Positions 1 to 12,790 of a stretch of 64,000 nt of DNA are shown piece by piece; positions within the stretch are counted from its first letter, which is position 1, and each line of letters begins with the position of its first letter. The notes under the pieces were generated by a model. It was given only the letters and a program-made list of their open reading frames with translations. It was not told the origin of the DNA and searched no databases. Source of the stretch: Echiichthys vipera (taxonomy: Eukaryota > Chordata > Actinopteri > Perciformes > Trachinidae); assembly GCA_963691815.1 (NCBI GenBank), contig OY829662.1, forward strand, positions 7,964,202-8,028,201. The letters are read 5' to 3'. The position numbers were made by a program, and so were the translations under genes.

Positions 1-642
1 TCCGACTGAATTGGAAATTTGCATTCACACATACAGGCCCTGCTAATGTCTAAATAATTTAAGATTTGCAGTGCATGTGTGAAAGGGAGTTATAAAAGTG
101 ATATGTGCTGACTCTCAGCTGAGCACTGATGGATGCCAGTGCTGTAGTATTTACGATCATCCATAAAACAAGTATTTCAACTATTTAAAACTCTTGCAGC
201 TGTCTGACAACGTCAACAGAAATATTTTTTTGCCAGGTCGATGCCTGTATTTCATTTTTTGTAAGCCAGCATTTGTCCAAAACGTCAGGATGATAGCATA
301 AATACACAACTTTCGTTAAACTAAAATTGTGTTAAACATTGCAGTGTGTATGGAAAACATGTATCTGTATCAGTGTGAACACTGCCTGAGTCTCTCCCTC
401 CCACTGCCAGAGGAGAGGAAGGGAGGCAGAAGAGAGGCGTAGAAAACAGTTTGACCGCCAGCATTGTTCCACAGTCACATCTTTCTGACTTTGTCACTAT
501 CTAAAATCCTTTCTCTCTGTATAATTTTCGTTATTTTTTTTCCTAATAATGACTCTATCTCATATCTTTGTGTTGTTTTTTTTCCTCTGTGCTGTTCAAT
601 CTGCCTCCTGCTGATTGCCTACAGTAGAAGGCCTCTACAAAG

Positions 643-649
643 CACACGC

Positions 650-706
<57 letters not shown>

Positions 707-709
707 TGC
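643..709. repeat. (CA)n microsatellite
   Basis: A CA array that is pure from 655 to 703, with imperfect 'cacg' units at both edges. It explains the poly-His/Thr and poly-Cys/Val frames here, which are not genes. Confidence 0.97.
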
Positions 710-776
710 ATGCTGTGAGAAACAGGAACAGGGGAAGTGGGGGTTCGCTTCCTGTCTGGCTGTAGATCGTTCGTAC

Positions 777-779
777 GTG

Positions 780-853
<74 letters not shown>
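777..853. repeat. (TG)n microsatellite, interrupted
   Basis: A TG array with interruptions ('tttg', 'tatg'). It lies 67 bp after a CA array, so on one strand the two are complementary and could pair. Confidence 0.97.
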
Positions 854-855
<2 letters not shown>

Positions 856-3800
856 TGGCATGTATCCAAGTTTTAGAATTGCCGAGGGACGGTGGAGAGA
901 TTTTAGTTTCAATGGTCACACAGGAGGCACTAGTGTATGAAAGAAGCTAATGGTAACTCCGGTTACTGCTGCTATTAAGTTTCATTTAAATACATTCTTC
1001 ATGCAGTTCTGTGATAGGCAACAAAAAAAAATTGTCTTAAATGTGACGGACAGTTCATCTACTATTCAGTAAGCACATGCCTCCTGCGCGGCTGCTCGAC
1101 ACAGGTTCCTCTTATGTCACTGCAGTCGGAACTGTAAAACACTGATTAATGCAGCACACATGAATGAAGGGTCAGAGTAGTCCCACTTTGTGCTTCTCAT
1201 GCATAACCATTTAAGTCATAGACAACTGAATGTGATTTCTGAAAAAAGAAATACAAAGTAATTTCCACTTCTAACTCAACACATATACGAACCAACGTTC
1301 ATCACCATTACCTGTATATCATAGATAATCTGACAACATAAAAATGGCGAAATGTAGATGTTTTTTATTTCAAAAGTGCACATTTGAGTTAATTTCAAAG
1401 ATAGTTCTTTTCAAAATATGTAAAAAATATTGGAATTCAAACAAATGAATATGAAGAACAACAAGAGTAGGTGGAGTCGGGTGGGGCCTCCTAAGGGAGG
1501 TCAGGCCTTCTACTGTCATTGCAATCTTTGCTTATTGTCACTGCTGTGGTTTAAAGTTTATCAGCCCTCAGGGGCCCCTGTTGCATGCCTTGCCGGCTGG
1601 CAAGCTGCGCCTCTGATTGTTATACAGTAGATGAAACTACCCAACACTGAAGTGGTTAACGATAACCAATAGTGTTTATGTACTTACTAACATTTTGACT
1701 AAAGGGCTTTTACTTATGACGGAGTATTTTTTATTTAAATAAAGGTTTTTGAATAATTCTTCCCCCACTGGTGTTTGATGTGTGCATATAAATCGTGTTC
1801 ATTTTTGTGTCTAAAAGAATTCCCATGATAGGACTCATGGCCATTTACATTTAAAATAAGACATGGTCAATAAAATGCAACGTGTATTGTTTGTAAAATA
1901 TAGAATACAACAGGCAGCAATGCTCTATTTCTGCCCCAGGTGAGAAACGGCACTGTACTGAAAAGTCTTGTTACAGGGTGGAGCTGTCTACATCTTATTG
2001 TTTCCCCCTATAGGTCTATAACAATAGCAGGCAACTGATATGTGTCTACAGTGACGTAGTGTGAGTGGTCTCTAGTGTTTTTGTGTTACCTGTGTGGAGG
2101 ACACCTGACACCTGGCAGGGAGGTTAAACCTGTTTCCACCAGTGTGTATTTGTGCGTAAAACTTTGTTTGGGTGAGAGCAATGGTACGGGGGGTCAGTTG
2201 CCTGAGGAACTGAGTATGATGGGATTGCTTTGTTATTTAAACAGTCACTACCTGTGGGCTATTGCGTGTGTGTGTGCTGTTACAGTACGTGCAGCGAAGC
2301 AATGTTGAAATGAACAAGTGTGTAGAAAGGTGGAAAACAAGGGTGGAAAAAATAAAACACACCCCAACAGTGGTGCAGGGACATCTAGTTTTAACACTTC
2401 TCTGGCCATAAAAAAAAATTATGTGATCCTCCAGAAATAGAGAAAAATCTTGTGCCATTTTATGGACATTTACCAGTTTTTGGCTGTAATATTCGTCAAT
2501 AAACATGTACAAATGTGTCTGTGTGCGTGCAGGAAAGGAATTCCATGAGGAAAAAACTGAAAACAAACCAGTGTGTATTAAGTGCCACAATGTAGCACCA
2601 TAAGCTTAACATGCAAGTTCCGTCCATTCCTCTCCTGCCTGCACAAGACTTCATGTGTGCAGGTTCTTGAGAGTATGCATATGTTATGTGATAACTCTTG
2701 TGAAAGTGGGAGTATGTGGACACTGCATGTGTGCATACGTGAATGTGTGCAAACACTCTGAAAGTAATTTGTGGTCTAACAAGATTTTTTATACTTGGTA
2801 ACCTGGGAACGGGGGGCTAGGCTAACTAGCTTACGCTGGCAAAGTTGAAGCCTGTTAGCTTAGCTGGTTAGCACTGATTCCCATTGTGAATGTTATTTAA
2901 ACACCTGCTGAGTCATCAGCAGCTGTCAAAATGTGCTGTGTTCGTCCCACATAACTTTTCCTTATATCAGCATGTCTCCATGCTTAATGTCACATCAGAG
3001 GATCACTTGGGCACAGGTGCTCCCTTTGTGTGGCAAATGTGCCGCCCCTGCCCTTACAGAGTCTGTGCAGACCACTGATCAGTTCTGTGCCGAGATTATT
3101 TATATAATGGTAAGCATATGTAGGCTACTTAATAATTTAAAACTTTCAATTTCAAACTGTTTACATCAGGCTGTGTGGATGGATTGCTATTTATTCCGGC
3201 AGCAGACCTCTGTCGTAGCCGCCTGGAAAATGCAAAGAATTATGTGCTACATAACAAGCCTTGAATGCCCTCTTCATTACCTCGTGCCTGCTCTAACTAA
3301 CTGTGTCATTACAAAATTCCATCCTGTCACCATGGTAACATTGGACCACTGAACACAGGGGACAAACAAAGAACGTCGTCCTGAAGTCATAATGTAAACT
3401 CCATAAGATAAAAAACTGATCACAGCAAACCTTCGCATGTTGGACAATTGTTGAGGTTTCAGTCAAGTGTTGATTTTTCACTTATCAGTTATTTGCAAAT
3501 GGAAAGTCTTGATGGGAGCGTTGTTTGTCGACTCAGCCCCAGAGCTGATATGTTTTTAGAGATGGGTGTGGCATTGTATAAACACAGGCCTTTTACACCA
3601 TCAGCTCTAAATTAATCCAAACTTATTTTGACTATTCTTGGCCAACCCGTTTTAATCCCAACTCATCAGATACTGCTCTTTTGTCAGGACCCTTTGGCAT
3701 CACTTGTAAATACCCAGGATAGCCCTGTGTGTCAGAAGCATGGCGCTTCCGGTAACTGTAATAAACATGGGGAATATGTTGTGAACTTAAATAAAACTAC

Positions 3801-4109
3801 AGGATTAGGCAAAAAAAAACACTTGGTTAGAGTTAGGAAAAGATTGTGTGTGGGGTTAAATGGGACGCATAGGACATGAACGGGGTACGGACCTTGACCC
3901 ATACACCACCTAAACCTGCTTCCTTGCGCAGAGTTTGGTGCTCGGAATCCAGTAGCACTTACTGAGCGTCTAATATCACCACGGACAGGATCACAGTTGA
4001 AAGCTCTGTGGCAAACCAAAGATATTTGACGCCTGTATGAGACCAGCCTGTCTTAGCTTACCGCAGTGACCTCCTGCAGTCTTGTCATCATCACAATGGT
4101 GGCAGGGGG

Positions 4110-4280
4110 ACTTTGTTATCTTTGGACAGAGACAGGCTAGCTAGCTAAGCTAACCAGCTGATAGCTGTAGCCTCATATTTACCAAACACATAAGCTTGGG
4201 TTTAATCCTCTCATCCAAGTATCGGCAAGAAAGCCAGTAAATGTAGGCTATTTCCCAAAATATCAAACTATTCCTTAACT
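4110..4280. repeat. Dispersed fish repeat ('gctaagctaacc' family), copy 1
   Basis: It contains 'ctaagctaaccagctgatag', a 'catatttacc' block, 'cggcaagaaagc' and 'tcccaaaatatcaaactatt'. These blocks occur in this order in a repeat I know as very common in percomorph fish genomes. Partial copies of the same family lie at 59104-59150 and 62113-62235, and a different part of it near 63738-63800. The class of the element is not clear from the sequence. Confidence 0.65.
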
Positions 4281-5633
4281 ACATCCAACATTGCAGAACA
4301 ACTTCAAAACATAGAACTTAGTTAAAACCACATGAATTACACACTGTACAAAAAAAGGCAAAACTGTGGCGATTCAAAGAGGTAAAATGTTGAGACATTA
4401 GAATTGGGGTCTTGTCGAGCCTGGAGCATTCGAGCACTTTGCAGGGAGGCCTCTAAATTATTGCCTTTTTCATGATTTTTTTTCCCCCAAAACATTTTAT
4501 TCTGTTTTGCAGACTAAAAAAAGAAAAAAGTATAACAGTTGTACAGTGTATAAACACGTCTGCTTTAAAGTGAAAAACCGAGACAGAAACAAAAAAACCC
4601 CAACATCAATCCCAGTATCCCTCCCAACAAGCCATGTCAGACGTCGTCACAGTAACCAACTAGTTAATTGATAAGTAGATGAGTCAGGTACTACTGATGA
4701 TATTTTTGAAAGTTTTTCTAAAAATTATTATATGTCTGAAAATATACATTGACATGAATACAACAAATCATTAGCAGTAACAACACTGATACAATGATGA
4801 TAGGCTTAATATGTAAATGATAATTATTTTAAAAGATTACTATAGTAGGCACCATAAAAAGTATATTAATATAGGCCCCACACATCATTGTAGGCTCAGT
4901 TTTATAGGCAACTCAATTTTATACAATAAATGCAATAGGGGGTCCCTGCTCGTCTCTCTTTCATCGATTGGGTCCTTGACCTAAAAAAAAAAATCTTGAA
5001 GGCCTAGCCTTTCCAGGAATATTTTTTTTTAAGTGTTTTAATTATAATGAGCTGTAACAGCCAGCCAAGAAAAGAACACAAACTTTATGAACAGCAAAAC
5101 CAAAGTGCTTCTGGGAAGCGTGGTGCAGAAATACCACAACAATAATTTTAAAAAAGTGTTGAGTTGTATTCCCAGTTGAATAAGAATATGATACAATTGC
5201 AAATATAGATGTTAATGGTTAAACAAACACAGGAAAATGACTACTCAGTTTGGACCCGTAGGCCAGATATGAATTAAAATGTGGAAAAATGAAAATATTC
5301 TAAATAAAATGATGAGAATTCTGCGCAAAACGTCATTGTTATTGTTCCTTTTCACCTCCCCATTTCTCCTTAATCCATATTCCCCCTCTTGCTCCTTTGC
5401 ACTATTCTTTCCAATCTTCATTCCTTCCCCTTCCTGACTTTTCATCCCTTTTTATCCTTTTAATTTCCTTTGTGTCTCCCTCTCCGTCTAACCTCTGCCG
5501 TTTGTCTGCCATGTGAGGAAACACAGACTTTTAAAATTCCCCTTTAATCATTTTTTTTATGGTTACTTTTTCCTAAACTCTTGTCACCATCCGTTCATGT
5601 GTCACTGCTGCACGCACGCAAGCACGCACGCAT

Positions 5634-5772
<139 letters not shown>

Positions 5773-5879
5773 CCCAGCATATTCAATCCTAAACCACACC
5801 CAGCTCCAGCCCTCGAGCCCTCCCACGCGCGCTCACGACAGCCGGTCCAGAGAACGTGCGTTTCTAACTTTTTTTTGGA

Positions 5880-6020
5880 ACTACCAGTGAGATCTCCAGC
5901 TGCCGTTTTGTCACGTTTGGAGGCTGTTTTTTCCAGCATTTTCCCCCCAAATTCATTACCCCATAATCCTCCTATAACAGACAAAGTCACATATTTTGCT
6001 TCCTTCACGGTCCAAACTCG
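5880..6020 (+). other. EMP2: Candidate noncoding first exon of EMP2 (5'UTR)
   Basis: A strong donor, 'ctcg|gtgagtaaac', lies at 6020/6021 after a moderately GC-rich stretch with no long reading frame. EMP-family genes usually start with a noncoding exon followed by a long first intron. The next clear acceptor on this strand that leads into an ATG is at 17238, in EMP2. The link is inferred only from the donor and the gene-family layout. The 5' edge is a guess, and the exon could belong to an unrelated noncoding transcript. Confidence 0.3.
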
Positions 6021-7132
6021 GTGAGTAAACTTAATATTTTTAGTTTGCATATTGTTTGAATGGTGCACGGAACTTTATCTGTGGGATCGTGTCCCATTCA
6101 AATCCATTATGGCTGCGAAATGACTCTTTAATAAACCACTATTGTGTGTTGCGGTGAGTTTTTATCCCAAATGTTTAAAATATGCTGCTCTATAATATTT
6201 TAAGATAATAATTGATGCCCTTCCTGGATAGGACCGGTTTATTTAGTTTTATTATTTACTACTCAGACATGTTAAGGAGCGTTTTCTGCCCTGTGGGTAT
6301 TTTCACACAGATCATACTTCTGCTGAGTGGCTCCAAGTTTCGAAATGAAAGGGGCGTTGTCAGCCACCGATGTGTGCGTGTTTGTGTTAAATGCGTCTGT
6401 GTGAGTGGTATGAATGAATGTTTAGTGCTTTGCGAGGGAAGATAAACTGCTGTTTTGTCAATGGACACAGGGCATGTGTGCGTGTATGGTGTATTACACA
6501 TTAGAGTTTCCACTAAATACAGTTTAGGCCTACTGTGTATCCATAAGCGTGTCCATATGGTAACACTAAATGTATTTATTTATTTGTTTATTTCGGGCAT
6601 GTGAGTTAGATCAATCATCATCACATATGTTTAAATCAAATTCAAATTATATTTCTATGAATTTAGGATTTGGTACTTTGCGGTGACCTAATTATATATT
6701 GTCTTGAATTTTGTTTATTTCATAGTTTGTTTAGTATTTATTAGTATGTTTTATATAAAGGCCCATACGATATATATTGTATTTTACCACAGTTTTTACG
6801 AGTGAAAGTGGGTTAAACAGAATCAAATTAGATTATCATTTTAAAAATCTGTCTCATGTAAGAACATTATTTGCACTATAATGCTGAATACAGTTGCCCC
6901 TGCTTTGCATTGTTGAATGATTTGCATCTTACTTTTGATGAGGCAGGTGATTACTTTTGCCTTTCATGGGGGCACCCTCTGTTGGTTGAAAGAAACGACA
7001 ACTTGCTCCAGGTTTTCCATGGTTATAGGAGATTTTTAAGACTGGGCTACAAAAATGGAGTTATGGACTCTGCTCTATTATTATGGCAATAGTCTGAAGG
7101 TTAAACTTCCAACAAGTCCTCAAACCCAAACA

Positions 7133-7350
7133 ACCACATAGGTCATTTGTTCCTACCCTCTAATATGACACACAGGAGCTTTTCCTAAATTAGCGCCCCC
7201 TACCGGTGGAACGCATCTAAGCGTAGCGGTCGCAGTTTTAAACATGTGGTTAACATTGTGAAACTTTGACAGTTTGGTTGGTTAAGCAACAAAACTTGTG
7301 CAGGTTTAGGAAAGATCATGGTTTTGGTTTGTTACGTAACTTAAGTTACG
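7133..7350. repeat. Dispersed repeat, copy A (second copy at 48683-48850)
   Basis: It shares ordered blocks with 48683-48850: 'accacata-gtcattt', 'ctaccctctaatatgac', 'cacaggagc', 'agcgccccctac' and, further on, 'gtcgcagttt' and 'gcaacaaaact'. The copies are diverged, so this is an old interspersed family. No terminal repeats or coding remnant were recognised. Confidence 0.7.
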
Positions 7351-7489
7351 AGTTTTGTATGTGACGTTGTTACATACAAAACTTCAAATTCATCACGTGC
7401 AACTTTAGTTCAAATAAGTCAGTGTTGTCTTTTGGTTTCTCCTGGGACACGAACAGTGGTCTACTGGGTAAAAGTCTTTGGTTATACTA

Positions 7490-8155
7490 TGGCCTAGTCC
7501 ACAAGATCACAGGTATTTTTGAAACCGAACTTTTATGGCCCCCTGTTTAAAAAAAATTCCTGTCCACACCACCGGTGTGATAAAAAATATCTCCATCCAC
7601 ATGAAACTGCTAAATCCTCCTCAAACAATGTCATACACATGCCAAAGCAGTAGGTGGCGATAGCACTCCTAACAGGAAGGCCATTTTAGCCAATCACAAG
7701 GCTGGAAATATTCATACCAGAAAAACAACAATTGCGAACCGAGGCCAGGTAGATTCCTTCGTGTGGACTGAGAGTGAAGTTGAGTTACTTCTCACGGTCA
7801 CTCATGAAACACAAAGTTTCTGATAAGTTGCTAAATAGCACCAGTATTTTGGCTTCGTCTTCCATAACAGCAACTCTGTCAGCTGGTCACGTCTAGAATG
7901 CTCCACAAGTCTCCATGGATACAACTTACTGTTTACTGTTGCACAGTGTGACGACAAAAAATTGCGGTTTTCCTCGGTTTTCCTGTCCACACGACACTCC
8001 TGAAACTGGACTTTTTGAAAAAGTTCACCCTTGACCCAAGTTACAAAAAACTCTGGTTTCAGGAGCCCACAACTGTGGTTATGTGTGGAGGAAAGGCCAA
8101 ACCGTGGAGAGGAATACATGGTTTAAAAAATACCTGCCTTCGTATGGACGGCCCC
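7490..8155. mobile_element. Candidate nonautonomous DNA transposon, about 670 bp
   Basis: The two ends read as imperfect inverted repeats. The left end contains 'caggtatttttgaaacc' and the right end, reverse-complemented, 'caggtattttttaaacc', each with a 'gtcca' block nearer the terminus. The interior carries several 'cctgtccacac'-type words. No transposase remnant or clear target-site duplication was found, so the superfamily is unassigned. Confidence 0.5.
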
Positions 8156-8369
8156 TTTGACACCTGACTTCCTCTTTTTGCTCATGTTCTCATTGCTACA
8201 GCCACTAGTGTCCGCTGCCACTACAAACGTAAATATAGGTAGTGATAAGATTATACAAACAACCTTTTGGGTCGTTTTTGGGGCAAGGGAGTCTTAAATG
8301 TTATATGAAGTGGGAAAGTTAGAAATACCCAACAATCTATTGGAAACTAATTTGCATCCCCCTTTGACA

Positions 8370-8495
8370 TGCGTGATGGACTTTTCACCCCGTTTCTACC
8401 AATACTGCATTCAGCCTGCAGGGGGCAATTGAGATGTTTGGCTTCACTTTTGGGGAACTGTCAAGATGTCCATCTTTATATACAGTTTATGCTTT
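8370..8495. repeat. Fragment of a common fish repeat
   Basis: It contains 'gcctgcagggggcaattgag', 'tggcttcacttttgggg' and 'tccatctttatatacag', in the order familiar from an abundant teleost interspersed repeat. This fragment has no recognisable ends. Confidence 0.5.
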
Positions 8496-9111
8496 TTCCC
8501 CACCAGAGTTGAGCTTGACAGTCTTGTGGTAGACTCAATGGCCTGTAACTAAAGTTTGATGTTTCTATGCGGTGGCAAAATTCTCTTTAGGTAGACATCA
8601 TTTCTCTATCCCAAGTATTTGCACAGTGCTGCAACCCTTTGTGCTCGGCCTTCTTCCCCTCACTGTTTTGGATGTGATGTGACATCTGATTGTCAGTGTT
8701 AATTTGACAGTATTTTCAGTCACATTCAAAAGCAGTAGAAGGAGAGAGGTGTGTGATATTTGATAGGAAGAGGATTAGTCAGGGGGTGTGAGGTTTTTAA
8801 AAGGTGCTGACAGGTGAAAACTATCAGGAAATAAGTGGAGTGACTGAGAGTAGAACAGAAAAAAATAAATGATGATGAATACTGTAGATGAGGATGCCTC
8901 TTCTTTATACCTGTCTGTCAGGTGTTGCCAACTTCTCCCTGCCATGTGGGAGTCATTACTCAGCGCTGTCACTTAAGGAATGTGTGTGAAAATGCCCCCC
9001 CCCCCCCACACACACACACTTACACACACCCACACCTAACAAACCGTTTGGGTCCAACATGAAAGAATCCCTGCATCAGAGTGAAGTCCTTAAACCCAGC
9101 AGGAAACAGTT

Positions 9112-9267
<156 letters not shown>

Positions 9268-11136
9268 TATTCCTTTGCAACAGTATAGGCTTCATTGTGC
9301 AGAACACTGATTCTTCATTCTCTACTGTTATTCTACAATATGAATGGCTAATTCAATGGGAATGATCGATTTGATACATTTTTTTGGTAAAAGATCTAGG
9401 AAATGTCAAGTTATTCGGCTTGTGTTGTAAGTAATAAAACAGTCTCATGACAACAAACCACAGTGTTGTTGTCCATTTGGGCAGTGAATGCATCATTTGT
9501 TCGCATTTATAATCCATTTTGCACATGAATTTAAAACGTACACTACCCCTTTCAGAAAGGCCGTTTCACTGTTGTCTCATTTACAATGTGGATAGTAAGA
9601 AGTAAGTGGCATCAGGATGTGAATGTCCTAATAAAACAGTCAGCTTTACAAGATGCTGTAATGTGTTGTTGCCCTGTATGGTATTTCCTCTACCACCCTT
9701 ACTTGGTGCGATTTCAGGATGACCAATCTGATGCAAACATCACATGCTAACAGTTAGCATGTTGGTTTTAATCATGGGAGCATACTGAAAGCATTTAGCT
9801 CATAGAACAGATCAGCCTAAGCACAGTAAAGCCTGAAAAACCTAGACTGAAGAAGGTAAGCTCTAAATCTGAATCTGCTGTAGGAATGCGTCCTAAAACC
9901 CAGAAATTAGTTAGGGTTTTTGGCAATTCCAGTTCCCTCATCTCAAAATCTTGTGTATGGATTTTTGGTTAGATGCCTGAAATTAGGTCCGTGGTTAAGT
10001 GGCTAATCGAGACTACAAACGTCAACATACCGAACACACAAAATCAGTTAGAAGCTAGTTGTGGTGCGGAAGGTGTAGTTCAGATGACCTAATGTTAGTT
10101 TTTTACTCTTGATTGTATTAACTAGACGGGTGACGAGATCTCGCCCCACAAGTGCATTTGGGATATACTGGTTTCGTTTTCCAATTTCATTTTTTTTCTG
10201 GGTGACAAATACAATGGGACAGCCATGTTGGTACAATATTTGTCTCAGTCATGTGAACTGTGGTGGATCCAGCCCCTGAATTGGGACCCAGCCACCATGG
10301 CGTATCCTCTGGTGACACCCTCAAGCCAAACTGTCAAATATTGGCTCACTAGTAGTTCAGATGTGCAAATAGCAAAGTTGTCTCGGCATCTTTCATCCAG
10401 TTTTGCTTTATTGGTTCGTAAGGCTGCTAGCTAGGACTGAAGGGAAGGAGTGGGAGCCACTCGCTGTGCAATTTATAATCTACTCATACATACCTGGACA
10501 CCTTTTTTTCCCTGTGCAATAACTTAATCCACCACTTGCTAATGTCATTTATCCACTGTATCAAACACAAATCCATATATAGTCATATATTTTTTTATCT
10601 TTATTTATCTATATTTATCCTCTATACACTTAACTTATCTGATTTCACTTTCTGTGAGTTTTATTTGACTTTATTTAGAGTTTATTGTTTACTGTCTATT
10701 CTTTACCTTCTATATCTAACCAAGAGTTTTATTATTTATTAAGAGTTTATTGTTTATCTTATACTGTATTTTTTTTACCTCCTTATTTTCATCAAGTGTT
10801 TTGTAAGCTCCTGGAAATTCAATTTCCTTGCATCAATAAATAGAAGTCTGAGTCTAATCTAAGTCTTGTTTCAGAGTGGACAGTGAAAATACAAATCCAT
10901 AATGTGAAGGATTATCGGTCTATAGGTGTCTGGTTATATTCATAATTCTGTACTTGCTCCACTGCCACATACTGTAAATGACTCCTCATTAAGTTTAACC
11001 CCAACGGCATGTGTACATCTGTGCCTGTAGTGTGCTCTTCCTAAACAAAGCTTTGTTTGGTCACTGGCTTTGAACCTGGGAAGATATGCCTTTTGTGTTT
11101 TCTCTAAAGATAAGCTTTAGCCCGGCTATTGTTGTG

Positions 11137-11188
11137 TACACACTCGGACACACACACACACGCACACACACACTCGGACACACACACC

Positions 11189-11229
<41 letters not shown>

Positions 11230-11236
11230 ACACAAC
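11137..11236. repeat. Compound (CA)n array with a repeated 'cacactcggaca' unit
   Basis: A CA array interrupted by two copies of 'cacactcggacacacacac' (near 11140 and 11171), then a pure stretch. The duplicated interruption suggests an internal duplication of the array. Confidence 0.9.
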
Positions 11237-11543
11237 CGCACATTGGACACTTGACTGAGCTGTTACTGCAAATTGTTATTTCTATTGTTGTTCCCTATAG
11301 AACATTATATTAACACAGAGTTGATCCCATTTGAAAACACATTAGAGTGTTTGAGCTCAAACTATAAAAGAATTGTGTACTCATTATTCAGTAAACTAAA
11401 AGAATCGGTTTTGCTAGATTTTCTAAAACCCGTTAACATCTTGTTTTTCCAACTATTTTGACCTCATGGAACAGTTACAAAGTGAGATGTCAGTTCAAAA
11501 TGTGGCATTATTTTAAGATGGTGCGCTGAATATATTACAAGAT

Positions 11544-11733
11544 AAGGGTCTCGGGGAAGACCCAGGACCAGGTGGAGAGATTATATCTCCACACTGGCCT
11601 GGGAATGCCTCGGGATCCCCCAGTTAGATCTGGTTAATATGGCCCTGGAAAGGGAAGTTTGGGGTCCCCTGCTAGAGCTGCTGCCCCCGCGACCCGACCC
11701 CGGATAAGCGGTGGAAGATGATGATGATGATGA
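11544..11733 (+). mobile_element. 3' end of a non-LTR retrotransposon (Rex1/RTE-like)
   Basis: From 11555 to 11707 one frame reads through about 50 codons beginning GRPRTRWRDYIS and ending LLPPRPDPG before TAA. This is the familiar C-terminal end of a fish LINE reverse-transcriptase protein. The sequence then runs into 'ggataagcggtggaagatga' and a (GAT)n tail, the usual 3' end. The 5' part is missing, as expected for 5'-truncated insertions. Assignment to Rex1 rather than RTE is uncertain. Confidence 0.75.
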
Positions 11734-11805
11734 TAAGGGTTCATGAAAAACAAAATGAGACTAGTTATCCTCTAGTAGTGGATCTCAAGCTCAGTATTCC
11801 AGACT

Positions 11806-12346
11806 TAGTGGTGGGCTGGGCGATATGGCCAAAATCTTCTATGCCGATAGAGATCATTTCATATCTCGATAACCATCAGGATATAGCATGTTCTGTGATC
11901 ATTCAACTAATAAATAAACAAATGAAGAAAGAGTTTATGAAGAAAAAACACATGGTAAAACCTTTTTTGTATAGGCTACTCCAGAGTGAATGATATACTT
12001 TAAATGAAGAATAGAGTATTTTCTTACTTTATTCATACTTTATTAATGCAAAACGAACATAATGTGCAAGGATCACAATGGAAAGCATTGTCCAAATGAT
12101 GTAATTGTTGCCGGCCCTTGATTTTTCGACATTGCGATGGAAACAATATAGAAAGATATATTGTTTTTTGGTGATATATATCATCATATTGCCTAGCCCA
12201 GGGGTAGTGGCAATTCCGGTCCTAGAGAGCCACTGTCCTGCATGTTTTAGGTTTCTCTCTGCTCTAACACACCTGATTCTAATGAAACCTAAAACATGCA
12301 GGACAGTGGCTCTCTAGGACCGGAATTGCCCACCCCTGGCCTAGCC
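11806..12346. mobile_element. hAT-like MITE (outer element, about 393 bp plus an insert)
   Basis: The left end reads 'gggctgggcgatatgg' and the right end, reverse-complemented, 'ggctaggcaatatgat', the inverted ends of a common fish element. The 7-mer CCAGACT occurs immediately outside both ends (11799-11805 and 12347-12353), as expected of a target-site duplication. The last bases of this element are split by the 140-bp MITE at 12199-12338. Confidence 0.7.
12199..12338. mobile_element. hAT-type MITE, 140 bp, with perfect 8-bp target-site duplication
   Basis: The element starts CAGGGGT and ends CACCCCTG. About 60 bp at each end are near-perfect inverted repeats, so nearly the whole element can fold into one hairpin. 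It is flanked by exact 8-bp copies of GCCTAGCC at 12191-12198 and 12339-12346. An 8-bp duplication and CAGGGGTG-type ends are hAT hallmarks. The duplication is itself the last 8 bp of the outer MITE. Confidence 0.93.
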
Positions 12347-12722
12347 CCAGACTGAGGGTTCAGAGGAGGAAATGTTTCTTGTAGAGCCTCAAGTGTACGA
12401 CCTCATAAGGACCAGAGGGCTCCACTGGAAGCCTTTTGGCTTTTTCTCTTCCTCAATTAGTTTTTCCATGACCAAAGACAGCGAGAGAGACATGCAGAGA
12501 AAGAGAGAGTGGGACAGTGAGAGAGACGGGGGAGTGAGATTCAGAGGCCCAGTTAAGTCTGTGGCTTTGTGTTTTATGAAAAGAGTAAAAGAAAAAAAAG
12601 GACATTAAAAGTCAGCATTTTCCACCAGGGAAGAGAATCAGACTTACACACACACTTGCACTGTGTCCCCCCAGCCTCCTATTATAAGGCTGAGTGGAGA
12701 GGTGGAATGACAGCCTGTTTGT

Positions 12723-12724
<2 letters not shown>

Positions 12725-12785
<61 letters not shown>

Positions 12786-12790
12786 TGCGT
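12725..12790. repeat. (GT)n microsatellite
   Basis: A nearly pure GT array ending in 'tatgtgtgtgcg'. It generates Cys/Val frames that are not coding. Confidence 0.97.

Larger units (their letters stand above)
1..5600. other. Region with no recognised gene; repeats only
   Basis: I see no exon chain or recognisable protein domain on either strand. The open frames here are short or are translations of CA/TG arrays. The stretch holds two opposed dinucleotide arrays (643-853), several AT-rich tracts, and a dispersed fish repeat copy near 4110-4280. A related-looking segment rich in 'gctaac/gttagc' words lies near 2810-2880. It is probably intergenic. Confidence 0.6.

Noticed and set aside
464..950. 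Six overlapping open frames rich in His/Thr or Cys/Val
   Set aside because: They are translations of the CA and TG arrays. The same applies to the frames over 5573-6068, 9020-9365, 17903-18454, 29067-29696 and 59795-60035.
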